Source: an uncultured Clostridia bacterium (lineage in GTDB: Bacteria > Bacillota > Clostridia > Oscillospirales > Ruminococcaceae). Taken from it: a DNA stretch of 12,293 nucleotides. Positions 6,347 to 12,293 of this stretch are shown one piece after another; position 1 is the first letter of the stretch, and the number at the start of each line of letters is the position of its first letter. Under the pieces are notes generated by a model that saw only the letters and a list, made by a program, of their open reading frames with translations, was not told the DNA's origin and ran no database searches. The stretch covers positions 1 to 12,293 of the forward strand of contig CALXKG010000071.1 of assembly GCA_944388825.1 (NCBI GenBank). The letters run 5' to 3'. Made by a program: the position numbers and the translations under genes.

Positions 6347-7084
6347 TTATCGGTTGGACGGCCCGTAGCCGGTGATGCGGGCGGCGGCAGCCGCGTCGAA
6401 AATCAGGGGCGGTAGGACGCGCATCGAGGGTTTTGCATCTTTTTTCCCCTCGACGAGGACGAGCCAGGGCGGGGCGTCTGCGTCTTTCGCGACCAGCTGC
6501 ATCCGTTTGGGCTCCAGCCGGTTTTGCCGCATGGAACAGAGGATGTCTGTCAGCCGCTCCGGCCGCTGGCAGAGGACAAACCGCCCGCCGGTTTTGAGCA
6601 GTCCCGCCGCCGCCCGGCAGACGCCGTCCAGCGTACAGGCAAGCTCATGCCGGGCGATCTGCTGGGCGGCCCCGGATGAGAGGATGCCGCTGCCGGCGGC
6701 TTTGTAGGGCGGGTTGCAGGTGACGAGGTCGAAAGTCCCGAAGGGGAGCCGGCCCTTCAGGTCGTTTAAATCGGCCAGCACCGGCCGGAGGATGCCGTCC
6801 AGCGGCTCCCCCGCCTCTTCCGAAACGCGGAGGGAATCGGTAAACTGCCGGATCGCCTCCGGCTGGATATCGACCCCGTAGACCGCTTTCGGGCGGCAGT
6901 TTTTGTAGAGCAGGAAGGCGATGATGCCGCAGCCGGTGCCGAGGTCGGCGGCAATATCCTTATGCCGCAGCCCTTCCCCGGCGAACCGGGCGAGCAGGAA
7001 GGCGTCGCTGCCGAAGGTATGGGCGGCGGAGGTGGAAAGGTAGAGGCTGTCCCCCAGCCGTTCCAGGCGGTTTTCTCCGGGCAT
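6347..7084 (-). CDS. trmN6: tRNA1(Val) (adenine37-N6)-methyltransferase family protein
   Basis: A 245-residue class I methyltransferase of the YfiC/TrmN6 (B. subtilis YabB) family, which methylates N6 of an adenine, A37 of tRNA1(Val) in E. coli. SAM motif I is AADLGTGCGIIAFLLY (45-60), the acidic end of strand 2 is YGVDIQPEA (69-77), and the N6-adenine catalytic motif IV is FDLVTCNPPYKAAGSG (118-133) with NPPY at 124-127. The early STSAAHTFGSDAFLLARF (18-35) is typical of the family. The start at 7084 is chosen because AAAGGAGGG lies six bases upstream and MPGENRLERLGD begins the conserved part. The frame is open back to about 7210, but that extension overlaps the promoter and the palindrome at 7204-7237. 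It is the first gene of the minus-strand operon. Confidence 0.9.
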   Translation of the reverse strand: MPGENRLERLGDSLYLSTSAAHTFGSDAFLLARFAGEGLRHKDIAADLGTGCGIIAFLLYKNCRPKAVYGVDIQPEAIRQFTDSLRVSEEAGEPLDGILRPVLADLNDLKGRLPFGTFDLVTCNPPYKAAGSGILSSGAAQQIARHELACTLDGVCRAAAGLLKTGGRFVLCQRPERLTDILCSMRQNRLEPKRMQLVAKDADAPPWLVLVEGKKDAKPSMRVLPPLIFDAAAAARITGYGPSNR

Positions 7085-7115
7085 GGCGGCCCTCCTTTCA
7101 GAATTTCTACCCCTT

Positions 7116-7144
7116 ATTATACCATACGGCGGGGGCCGCCGCAA
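7116..7144 (-). promoter_or_regulatory. Promoter of the trmN6-rsmI operon (extended -10)
   Basis: On the minus strand a perfect TATAAT (7121-7116) is preceded by TGG, giving an extended -10. A partial -35, TTGCGG (7144-7139), lies exactly 17 bases upstream. The trmN6 start codon is about 30 bases downstream with an AAAGGAGGG site between. Confidence 0.75.
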
Positions 7145-7203
7145 TATGGAATCGGGCGCGCCGGAAGGCGTTTTTGCCCTTTTGGACAGGCCGGCTTTGC
7201 GGC

Positions 7204-7237
7204 GCGCCAAAATGTTCCACGTGGAACATTTTGGCGC
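7204..7237. promoter_or_regulatory. Perfect 34-bp palindrome with parS-like core (candidate ParB-binding site)
   Basis: GCGCCAAAATGTTCCAC (7204-7220) is followed immediately by its exact reverse complement (7221-7237). The inner 16 bases (7213-7228) are TGTTCCACGTGGAACA. The chromosomal parS consensus is TGTTNCACGTGAAACA, so this matches 15 of 16 positions; the only difference makes the site fully symmetric. It lies in the divergent intergenic region between trmN6 and the sirtuin gene, outside both promoters. In Firmicutes, trmN6 and rsmI homologues tend to lie in the origin-proximal part where parS sites cluster. A role as a repressor operator is the main alternative; the lack of a loop argues against a terminator. 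Confidence 0.6.
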
Positions 7238-7303
7238 ATCGGCTGTTTTTGGGTTGTTTTTTTCTTAAGATATCCGAAAAAACCGCCCAACCGGCCGCAA
7301 ATA

Positions 7304-7312
7304 TGGTATAAT
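7304..7312 (+). promoter_or_regulatory. Extended -10 promoter for the sirtuin gene
   Basis: TGGTATAAT at 7304-7312 is a perfect extended -10. No recognisable -35 lies 16-18 bases upstream, which is common for extended -10 promoters. The leader then carries a small stem, ACCGGC with GCCGGT (about 7323-7338), and GAGGAGGG before the ATG at 7358. It mirrors the divergent trmN6 promoter, which has the same nine bases. Confidence 0.65.
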
Positions 7313-7357
7313 AGGGACAGAAACCGGCACTGGCCGGTATTTTGAGGAGGGAAAGAT

Positions 7358-8140
7358 ATGGAAAGAGAGGAAAAACTGCACACCTTCGGGAGCTGGCTGG
7401 CGGAGAGCCGGAAGGCGGTCTTTTTCGGCGGGGCGGGCGTCAGTACAGAATCCGGATTGCCGGATTTCCGCAGTCCGGACGGCCTGTACAGCCAGACTTA
7501 CGACGCCCCGCCGGAAGAGATTTTAAGCGGGGGGTATTTTTACCGCCATACCGACCGGTTTTACCGCTTTTACTGGGACAAGATGGTTTATCCGGACGCG
7601 AAACCGGGCCCTGCCCATAAAATGCTGGCCCTGCTGGAGCAGACCGGGCATCTGTCCGCCGTCGTCACCCAGAACATCGATGGGCTGCACCAGATGGCCG
7701 GGAGCAAAAATGTCTTTGAGCTGCACGGCAGCATTTACCGCAGCCGGTGCATCCGGTGCGGCCGGAAATACACCCTGCCGCAGCTGCTGAAAAATAAGGA
7801 AAAGGATCCTGTCCCCCACTGTTCCTGCGGCGGGGTCATCAAACCGGAAGTCGTCCTCTATGGCGAGAGCCTGGATGAGGAGACGCTGCTGGGTTCCATC
7901 GACGCGATCCGGCAGGCAGACCTGCTGATCGTCGGCGGCAGCTCGCTGACTGTCTATCCGGCGGCGGGGCTGCTCCACTACTACCGCGGGCGGCGGCTGG
8001 TGCTGATCAACAAGACCCCCACCCCGCAGGATGAATCGGCCAGCCTCCTGTTCCGCGAAGGGATCGGCCCGGTGCTGACCGGGGCAGTCCGGCTGGCCGG
8101 CATCGGGAAGGAGGCGTCTAATGCGGAAAATTCCTTTTAA
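7358..8140 (+). CDS. cobB: NAD-dependent protein deacylase (sirtuin, Sir2/CobB family)
   Basis: A 260-residue sirtuin that removes acetyl or other acyl groups from lysines using NAD+, giving nicotinamide and O-acyl-ADP-ribose. Motifs are all present: FFGGAGVSTESGLPDFRSPDG (22-42, NAD loop; the first G replaces the usual T), TQNIDGLHQMAG (104-115), catalytic H123 in FELHGS, the zinc ribbon C131-x2-C134 with C155-x-C157, IKPEVVLYGE (161-170), VGGSSLTVYPAAGL (192-205) and LVLINKTPTP (214-223). No N-terminal fusion or extra domain is seen, so it looks like a metabolic enzyme rather than a defence sirtuin. GAGGAGGG seven bases upstream supports the start. Its last 20 bases overlap the next gene, so both are probably translated from one message. 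Confidence 0.93.
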   Translation: MEREEKLHTFGSWLAESRKAVFFGGAGVSTESGLPDFRSPDGLYSQTYDAPPEEILSGGYFYRHTDRFYRFYWDKMVYPDAKPGPAHKMLALLEQTGHLSAVVTQNIDGLHQMAGSKNVFELHGSIYRSRCIRCGRKYTLPQLLKNKEKDPVPHCSCGGVIKPEVVLYGESLDEETLLGSIDAIRQADLLIVGGSSLTVYPAAGLLHYYRGRRLVLINKTPTPQDESASLLFREGIGPVLTGAVRLAGIGKEASNAENSF

Positions 8141-9368
8141 CCGGCAATATGCGGTCATCGCGGTTTATGCCTTCCTGGTTATACTGGCAGGCTCTGTCTG
8201 CATTGCCTGCCTGGCAAATTATCAGGTGATTTTAGGTATAGCCGGGCGGCTGATGGGCATCCTCTCGCCGTTTGTCTGGGGGGCCTGCCTCGCCTATCTG
8301 TTAAACCCGCTGCTGAAGACGGCCGAACGGTTTTTAAACTGGGTTTCCCGGGGGAAGCTCTCCCGCCGGAGCAGGCGGTCGTTCGGCATCTGCATCACCT
8401 ATATCTGCGCGATCGCGATCCTGCTGGTGCTGCTGCGGATCATCATCCCGCAGCTGGCCGAAAGCCTGCGCAACCTGATCCCGCAGGTGACCGGCTGGAT
8501 CAACTCCATCCCGTCGCTTGTAAACGAGCTGGTCAATCGGTATGACCTCGACCTTGAGCTGCTGACCCAGAACGATACGATCACGGCGATCGTCACCCGG
8601 ATGCGGCAGATCGTCACCGATTTTGCCAGCGACCTCACCTCCATTATCCCGCGGCTGTTCCAGCTGACCAGTTCGCTGGTCGGATGGGTGTTAAACCTGC
8701 TGATCATCGTCATCCTGCCGGTCTACCTGCTTTCCGGCAAGGAACTGCTCTACGCCCACGTCAAAAAACTCGCCTATGCCCTGCTGCCGAAAGGGGGCGT
8801 CGACCGGCTGATCGACCTGACCCATTCGGCCAACGAGATCTTCTCCGGGTTTATCATCGGCAAGATCGTCGATTCGGCCATTATCGGCAGCATCTGCTTT
8901 ATCTTCATGGCGCTGTTTAACTGGCCCTACGCGATGCTGATCAGCGTGATCGTCGGCATCACCAACATTATCCCCTATTTCGGGCCGTTTATCGGGGGGA
9001 TCCCGTCGATTTTGCTGCTGCTGATCATCGACGTCCGGACGGCGGTCATGTTTATGATCTTTATCATCATTTTGCAGCAGATCGACGGCAACATCATCGG
9101 GCCGAAGATCCTGGGCAACTCGACCGGGCTGTCCGCCTTCTGGGTCATCTTTTCGATCACCCTGTTCAGCGCGCTTTTAGGGCCGATCGGGATGATCATC
9201 GGGGTGCCGGCCTTTGCGGTCATCTATATGCTGGTGCGGGAGACCGCCGGGTGGCTGCTCCGCCGGAAGGGGATGGACGACGCGACCGACGCCTACGCAT
9301 CTCCTTTTGAACCGATTATCCGGAAGGAGGAAAAACACCCCAAACCGCCTAAACCCGTTAAACGGTAA
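8121..9368 (+). CDS. AI-2E family transporter (UPF0118), multi-pass membrane protein
   Basis: A 415-residue integral membrane protein of the AI-2E family (PF01594). Members include YdgG/TqsA, linked to autoinducer-2 export, and sodium/proton or other exporters, so the substrate is open. Hydrophobic segments are visible at about 11-32, 42-63, 89-110, 185-205, 247-265, 270-302, 306-320 and 338-372. The long soluble region 111-180 between the third and fourth segments is typical. The family core FSGFIIGKIVDSAIIG (241-256), TNIIPYFGPFIGGIPS (281-296) and QQIDGNIIGPKILG (319-332) is intact, as is GPIGMIIGVPAFAVIYML. The cytoplasmic tail is Lys/Pro-rich (PKPPKPVKR). GGAAGGAGG inside the sirtuin end precedes the ATG, giving a 20-base overlap in another frame. 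A terminator follows within 11 bases. Confidence 0.9.
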   Translation: MRKIPFNRQYAVIAVYAFLVILAGSVCIACLANYQVILGIAGRLMGILSPFVWGACLAYLLNPLLKTAERFLNWVSRGKLSRRSRRSFGICITYICAIAILLVLLRIIIPQLAESLRNLIPQVTGWINSIPSLVNELVNRYDLDLELLTQNDTITAIVTRMRQIVTDFASDLTSIIPRLFQLTSSLVGWVLNLLIIVILPVYLLSGKELLYAHVKKLAYALLPKGGVDRLIDLTHSANEIFSGFIIGKIVDSAIIGSICFIFMALFNWPYAMLISVIVGITNIIPYFGPFIGGIPSILLLLIIDVRTAVMFMIFIIILQQIDGNIIGPKILGNSTGLSAFWVIFSITLFSALLGPIGMIIGVPAFAVIYMLVRETAGWLLRRKGMDDATDAYASPFEPIIRKEEKHPKPPKPVKR

Positions 9369-9378
9369 TATAAAACAG

Positions 9379-9420
9379 AATCCCACCGCCTGCGGATGAA
9401 CCGGCAGGCGGTGGGATTTT
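9379..9420 (+). terminator. Strong terminator after the AI-2E gene, possibly bidirectional
   Basis: AATCCCACCGCCTGC (9379-9393) pairs perfectly with GCAGGCGGTGGGATT (9404-9418), then TT. On the minus strand the stem is followed by CTGTTTTATATT, so it may also end the converging GH3 transcript. Confidence 0.85.
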
Positions 9421-9460
9421 ATCTTACGGTTTCCGGTTTTCGGTAAACGGCGATCCCGGC

Positions 9461-9498
9461 AAGGGGGCGGAGGCCGTCCATTTGCCCCCTTCCCTTTT
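9461..9498 (+). terminator. Second + strand terminator candidate overlapping the GH3 stop
   Basis: AAGGGGGC (9461-9468) pairs with GCCCCCTT (9484-9491), followed after CCC by TTTTT. It could back up the terminator at 9379-9420. On the minus strand no T run follows, so it is not an obvious GH3 terminator. Confidence 0.4.
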
Positions 9499-11645
9499 TA
9501 CAGCGTCACCGTCTCCGACAGGACCTCGTCCGAGCTGTGGCCGGCCATGATGACAAAGTCGCCGTGCTCGAAGACAAAGGCCTCATTGTTCCAGAAGGAG
9601 AGCATCTCGGTGGTGACGGTAAAGGAGACGGTCTTCTTCTCGCCGGGGGCGAGGTCAACCTGGACAAAGTCTTTGAGTTCCTTGACCGGGCGGACGCAGG
9701 AGGCCGCGACGTCGCGGATGTAAAGCTGTACGGTCTCCCGGCCGGCAACCTTCGAGGTGTTCTCGACGTCGACCGAGACCTGGAGCGGCAGGCCGCCCTC
9801 GGTCTTTTCGACTCTCAGGTTCGAGTAGGCGTATTCCGAGTAGGACAGCCCATAGCCGAAGGGGTAAAGCGGCTCGTTCGGACAGTCGAGGTAGCAGGAG
9901 ACGAACCGGTGGGGCTTGCCGACGACCGGGCGGCCGGTGTTCATATGGTTGTAGTAGACCGGCACCTGTCCGACCGTCTGGGGGAAGCTCATCGACAGGC
10001 GGGCGGAGGGGTTGACGTCCCCGAAGAGGACGTCGCCGATCCCGGCCCCGGCTTCGCTCCCGAGGAACCACGCCTGCACCACCGCGTCACAGAAGGGCAG
10101 CACCGGTTTGAGCTCCAGCGGGCGGCCGCTGAAGACGACCGCGACCACCTTTTTGCCCATGTCGTGGAGCTTTTCCAGCATCTTTTCCTGGTTGTGGGAG
10201 AGGCGGAGGATCGTCCGGCTGGCGGACTCGCCGGTGTCGTCCGGATGCTCGCCGACGGCGGCGACGACGATTTCACAGTCCGCAAGGCTGTCCAGCTCGG
10301 CCGTCTGGTCGGAGACGTCGAAGAAGCCCATCTGCATTGGCTTCAGCTCCTCGGCCATCGCGGTTTTGACCTCCGCCCCGTGCATCTGCAAGCCGCGGAG
10401 CAGGGTCGAGTTGCCGCCGGTGGCGGTGATCGACCAGCCGCCGAGGACGCTTAAAGAGTCGGCAAAAGGCCCTGCAAGGCCCAGTTTCGCGCCTTTTTGG
10501 AGCGGGAGGATTTTCCCCTCGTTCTTTAAAAGGACGACGCAGCGGGCCGCTGCTTTGCGGGCAAGGGCCATATGGGCGTCACACTGGCAGACTTCCTTTT
10601 CTTTCCCGGCGTCGGCGCCCTTGAAGGGGTTTTCGAAGAGGCCGAGCCTGTTTTTCAGCGAGAGGATCCGCCAGACCGCTTCGTCGATCAGCTTCTCGTC
10701 CACTTCGCCCGAACGGACCAGCTCTTTGCCGTAGTTCAGGATATGGGTGGACATCATCTCAATGTCGACGCCCGCCTCCAGCGCGTATTTCGCGGCTTCT
10801 TTTCCGCCGGCGGCGAGGCCGTGGGGGATCATCTCGTTGACCGCGTCGAAGTCGGTGATTGCGACCCCGTCAAAGCCCCATTCGTCCCGCAGGATCTTGC
10901 GGTAGAGCTTTTTGGAGCCGGTCGCGGGGATCCGGTCGATGGTGTTGAAGGAGGTCATGCCCATCGCGGCCCCGGCGTCGACCGCCGCTTTATAGCCGTC
11001 CAGATAGAACTCCCGCAGCATCCCGTCGGAAATATCGACCGTGTTGTAATCCCGGCCGCCTTCCGAGCCGCCGTAGCCGCCGAAATGCTTAAAGCAGGAA
11101 GCGATCCTGTCGGGGGCGGACATATCGTCTCCCTGGTAGCCTTTGACGGTCGCGGCGGTCATCCGGGCGATCAGCAGCGGGTCCTCGCCGGGGGACTCCA
11201 TCACCCGGCCCCAGCGGGGGTCGCGCACCAGGTCGCACATCGGCGAAAAGGTCAGCTGGACGCCGGTCGCGGCGGCCTCTCTGGCGGCCATCGCGGCAGA
11301 CTCCTCCATCAGGCCGGTGTCGAAGCTGCACCCCATCGCCAGCGGGATCGGGTAGACGGTTTTGAGGCCGTGGATGACGTCGGCCATAAAGAGCATCGGG
11401 ATGTGGTGGGGCTGGCGCTCCATGTGGCGCTTCTGCATTTCGATGATGTTTTCGGCCCCGAAGGCGTTTAAGGTGCTGCCAAGGAGCGGTACATCTTCGG
11501 ATTTCAGGTTCATCTGCTGCATCGGGCCGGTCAGGTCGACCGACTCCGCGGCGCCGAAGAAGTTGGGGGAAAGCTGGGTCATTTCACCCAGCTTTTCTTC
11601 CAGGGACATATCGGCGAGCAGCGCCCGCAGTTGTTTCTCGGTAAT
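9498..11645 (-). CDS. bglX: Glycoside hydrolase family 3 beta-glucosidase (BglX-type), apparent ATT start
   Basis: A 715-residue GH3 enzyme, predicted to release glucose (or xylose) from the non-reducing end of beta-linked oligosaccharides. There is no signal peptide, so it acts in the cytoplasm on imported sugars. The (beta/alpha)8 domain (about 1-340) carries MADVIHGLKTVYPIPLAMG (87-105), SPMCDLVRDPRWGR (134-147), FKHFGGYG (185-192), RDYNTVD (198-204) and VAITDFDAV (261-269) with the likely nucleophile D265. The second domain (about 360-560) holds GEHPDDTGESASR (465-477), where E473 is the likely acid/base. A C-terminal fibronectin-III-like domain (about 610-710) follows. No ATG, GTG or TTG lies at a suitable distance from the strong AAAGGAGGT; ATT at 11645-11643 sits six bases after it and yields (M)TEKQLRALLADMSLEEK, which fits the family. 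The first in-frame ATG (11609) lacks a ribosome site. Frame upstream of 11645 belongs to the repeat. Confidence 0.93.
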   Translation of the reverse strand: MTEKQLRALLADMSLEEKLGEMTQLSPNFFGAAESVDLTGPMQQMNLKSEDVPLLGSTLNAFGAENIIEMQKRHMERQPHHIPMLFMADVIHGLKTVYPIPLAMGCSFDTGLMEESAAMAAREAAATGVQLTFSPMCDLVRDPRWGRVMESPGEDPLLIARMTAATVKGYQGDDMSAPDRIASCFKHFGGYGGSEGGRDYNTVDISDGMLREFYLDGYKAAVDAGAAMGMTSFNTIDRIPATGSKKLYRKILRDEWGFDGVAITDFDAVNEMIPHGLAAGGKEAAKYALEAGVDIEMMSTHILNYGKELVRSGEVDEKLIDEAVWRILSLKNRLGLFENPFKGADAGKEKEVCQCDAHMALARKAAARCVVLLKNEGKILPLQKGAKLGLAGPFADSLSVLGGWSITATGGNSTLLRGLQMHGAEVKTAMAEELKPMQMGFFDVSDQTAELDSLADCEIVVAAVGEHPDDTGESASRTILRLSHNQEKMLEKLHDMGKKVVAVVFSGRPLELKPVLPFCDAVVQAWFLGSEAGAGIGDVLFGDVNPSARLSMSFPQTVGQVPVYYNHMNTGRPVVGKPHRFVSCYLDCPNEPLYPFGYGLSYSEYAYSNLRVEKTEGGLPLQVSVDVENTSKVAGRETVQLYIRDVAASCVRPVKELKDFVQVDLAPGEKKTVSFTVTTEMLSFWNNEAFVFEHGDFVIMAGHSSDEVLSETVTL

Positions 11646-11660
11646 GGAAAGACCTCCTTT
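11643..11660 (-). promoter_or_regulatory. Shine-Dalgarno and ATT start of the GH3 gene
   Basis: AAAGGAGGT (11660-11652), complementary to nearly the whole anti-SD, is followed by the six bases CTTTCC and then ATT (11645-11643). This spacing is optimal. ATT is the rare start codon best known from infC, where it allows autoregulation by IF3. A sequencing or assembly error (ATG read as ATT) is the alternative. Confidence 0.65.
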
Positions 11661-11670
11661 GTGTGTAGAT

Positions 11671-11887
11671 AAATTTATGATTATATAAACAGTACAAGCT
11701 TTCCAAACGTCCAACTGGCGTTCCGAAAACCGGCCTTCCACGGCCGGTTTCATGTGTATGAGGCGAGCTTCTCACGCCGCGTCGGACATGGGATTCTTAA
11801 GGGGCTTTGCTCCTTAAGCGGATTCCAAAGGCGGCGCCTTTGGTCCATCAAAGTGAAACTTTGTCGCTGCCTTAAGGGCAGCGAAAT
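11671..11887. repeat. Hairpin-array module of the composite repeat, copy 2
   Basis: This aligns with 3122-3361. Stems seen are AACCGGCC (11728-11735) with GGCCGGTT (11742-11749); CTTAAGG...CCTTAAG (11796-11818); CCAAAGGC...GCCTTTGG (11825-11843); and CGCTGCC (11865-11871) with GGCAGCG (11877-11883). It has two GGATT-preceded hairpins where copy 1 has three. Together with the MITE-like element it fills nearly all the space between the right-edge gene and the GH3 gene. Confidence 0.8.
11680..11706 (-). promoter_or_regulatory. Promoter of the GH3 gene inside the repeat edge
   Basis: On the minus strand TATAAT lies at 11685-11680, and a TTGGAA -35-like box (11706-11701) lies 15 bases upstream, shorter than ideal. 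The -10 sits in the part that aligns with copy 1 (TATAAC at 3134-3129). The predicted start gives a leader of about 30 bases before the ATT codon. Confidence 0.5.
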
Positions 11888-11920
11888 AAACATTTAATGC
11901 TCAAAATAATATTTGTACTA

Positions 11921-12140
11921 ACAACTTATCGGATTTGCACTACGTCAAAGGCTCCCTCCCCGAGGGAGCTGTCATCGAAGATGACTGAAGGAGTAAGGTT
12001 ATTCAGCAAAGCTGAATAACCTTACAAGTCAAACCTTTAAAAGAAAAACAGCTTTCGCTTGTTTTTCCTACTCCTTCCGGCGCATTCGCGCCACCTCCCT
12101 CAGAGAGGGAGGCCGGGGTTCGTGCCTTTCGAAAAGTTGT
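11921..12140. mobile_element. MITE-like element with ~75-bp terminal inverted repeats, copy 2
   Basis: This 220-bp element begins ACAACTT (11921-11927) and ends AAGTTGT (12134-12140). Both arms carry the CTCCCTC/GAGGGAG hairpin, a smaller hairpin (GTCATC with GATGAC on the left; GGCGC with GCGCC on the right) and GAAGGAGT. The central stem is 15 bp (11993-12007 with 12011-12025, loop AAA). Length and order match 3383-3603. There is no transposase gene and no clear target-site duplication. It ends 21 bases from the stop of the right-edge gene. Confidence 0.75.
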
Positions 12141-12161
12141 ATTGTTAGAAAAAAATGCAAG

Positions 12162-12293
12162 TTACTGCAGCTTCCCGTTATACTGCGCCCGTTCGCCGCC
12201 GATATAAGGGGCGCGGCTGCGGGCGAGGATGAGGATGGCCTCCCCTACCCGGCTGACGCTCGCCCGGACCGGGACGGCGACCGGACGCAGGTG
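12162..12293 (-). CDS. C-terminal end of an unidentified protein (partial)
   Basis: A minus-strand frame is open from the right edge for 43 residues to TAA (12164-12162). The end reads ARSRAPYIGGERAQYNGKLQ, preceded by VRASVSRVGEAILIL. Codon use is GC-rich at third positions like the neighbouring genes, which supports a real coding end. I do not recognise the family, and no motif in this piece is diagnostic. It runs in the same direction as the GH3 gene, but the composite repeat lies between them. The hairpins of the MITE-like element begin 21 bases past the stop and may act as its transcript end. Confidence 0.5.
   Translation of the reverse strand, partial: HLRPVAVPVRASVSRVGEAILILARSRAPYIGGERAQYNGKLQ

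Noticed and set aside
7155..7208. Two GGCGCGCC palindromes as a functional inverted pair
   Set aside because: They are GC-rich self-complementary 8-mers that arise easily in such DNA, and the flanks pair poorly.
7085..7210. N-terminal extension of trmN6 back to about 7210
   Set aside because: It would cover the promoter and half the palindrome, is Arg/Pro-rich, and the ATG at 7084 has an excellent ribosome site.
7358..8140. Sirtuin as part of an antiphage system (for example ThsA, DSR or pAgo-linked)
   Set aside because: It is a stand-alone enzyme with a complete zinc ribbon and no SLOG, TIR, HerA or Argonaute partner nearby.
10572..11471. Long plus-strand open frame (299 codons) inside the GH3 gene, with similar ones at 9537-10454 and 4156-4938
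   Set aside because: They lie antisense to genes with intact catalytic motifs and have low-complexity Gly/Arg/Asp/Val-rich products.
11646..11753. N-terminal extension of the GH3 protein back to 11753
   Set aside because: The added residues are translated from the repeat, and the extension would start upstream of the -10 box and the strong Shine-Dalgarno sequence.

Overview
The window looks like chromosomal DNA of a GC-rich, gut-type Clostridia (Oscillospiraceae/Ruminococcaceae-like) bacterium. This is inferred from Firmicutes-style Shine-Dalgarno sites (AAGGAGG), sigma-A-like promoters with TATAAT boxes, strongly GC-biased third positions, Firmicutes-type gene families, and AT-rich intergenic spacers packed with hairpin-chain repeats. 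No taxonomic search was possible.

Layout, left to right. Positions 2-100 hold the tail of an unidentified gene, possibly phage-like. Positions 101-432 are non-coding, with several hairpins, a terminator and the first copy of an AT-rich repeat. Next, on the + strand, come an acyl-ACP thioesterase (433-1206), a Ppx/GppA phosphatase (1285-2265) and a small two-helix membrane protein with a zinc ribbon (2446-2958). A ~600-base intergenic block (2982-3644) holds a strong terminator, the second AT-rich repeat and copy 1 of a composite hairpin repeat. A minus-strand run follows, listed in transcription order: trmN6 (tRNA methyltransferase), rsmI (16S rRNA methyltransferase), a GNAT acetyltransferase and an RlmI-family 23S rRNA methyltransferase. 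This looks like an RNA-modification operon. A divergent intergenic region (7085-7357) separates it from a + strand sirtuin overlapped by an AI-2E-family membrane protein. That region carries two extended -10 promoters and a perfect 34-bp palindrome with a parS-like core. Finally, on the minus strand, there is a cytoplasmic GH3 beta-glucosidase (9498-11645), composite repeat copy 2 (11671-12140) and the tail of an unidentified gene.

Most genes are ordinary housekeeping or metabolic genes. The most interesting signals are non-coding. (1) A composite repeat occurs twice. Each copy is a hairpin-array module followed by a ~220-bp MITE-like element with long terminal inverted repeats, and several stems differ between the copies by compensated changes. 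(2) A candidate ParB-binding parS site lies beside trmN6-rsmI; in Bacillus the equivalent genes lie near the replication origin. (3) The GH3 gene appears to start at ATT, six bases after an excellent Shine-Dalgarno sequence. (4) The hairpin module ends in a promoter-like sequence that seems to drive the GH3 gene. I see no CRISPR array, tRNA, rRNA or transposase gene.
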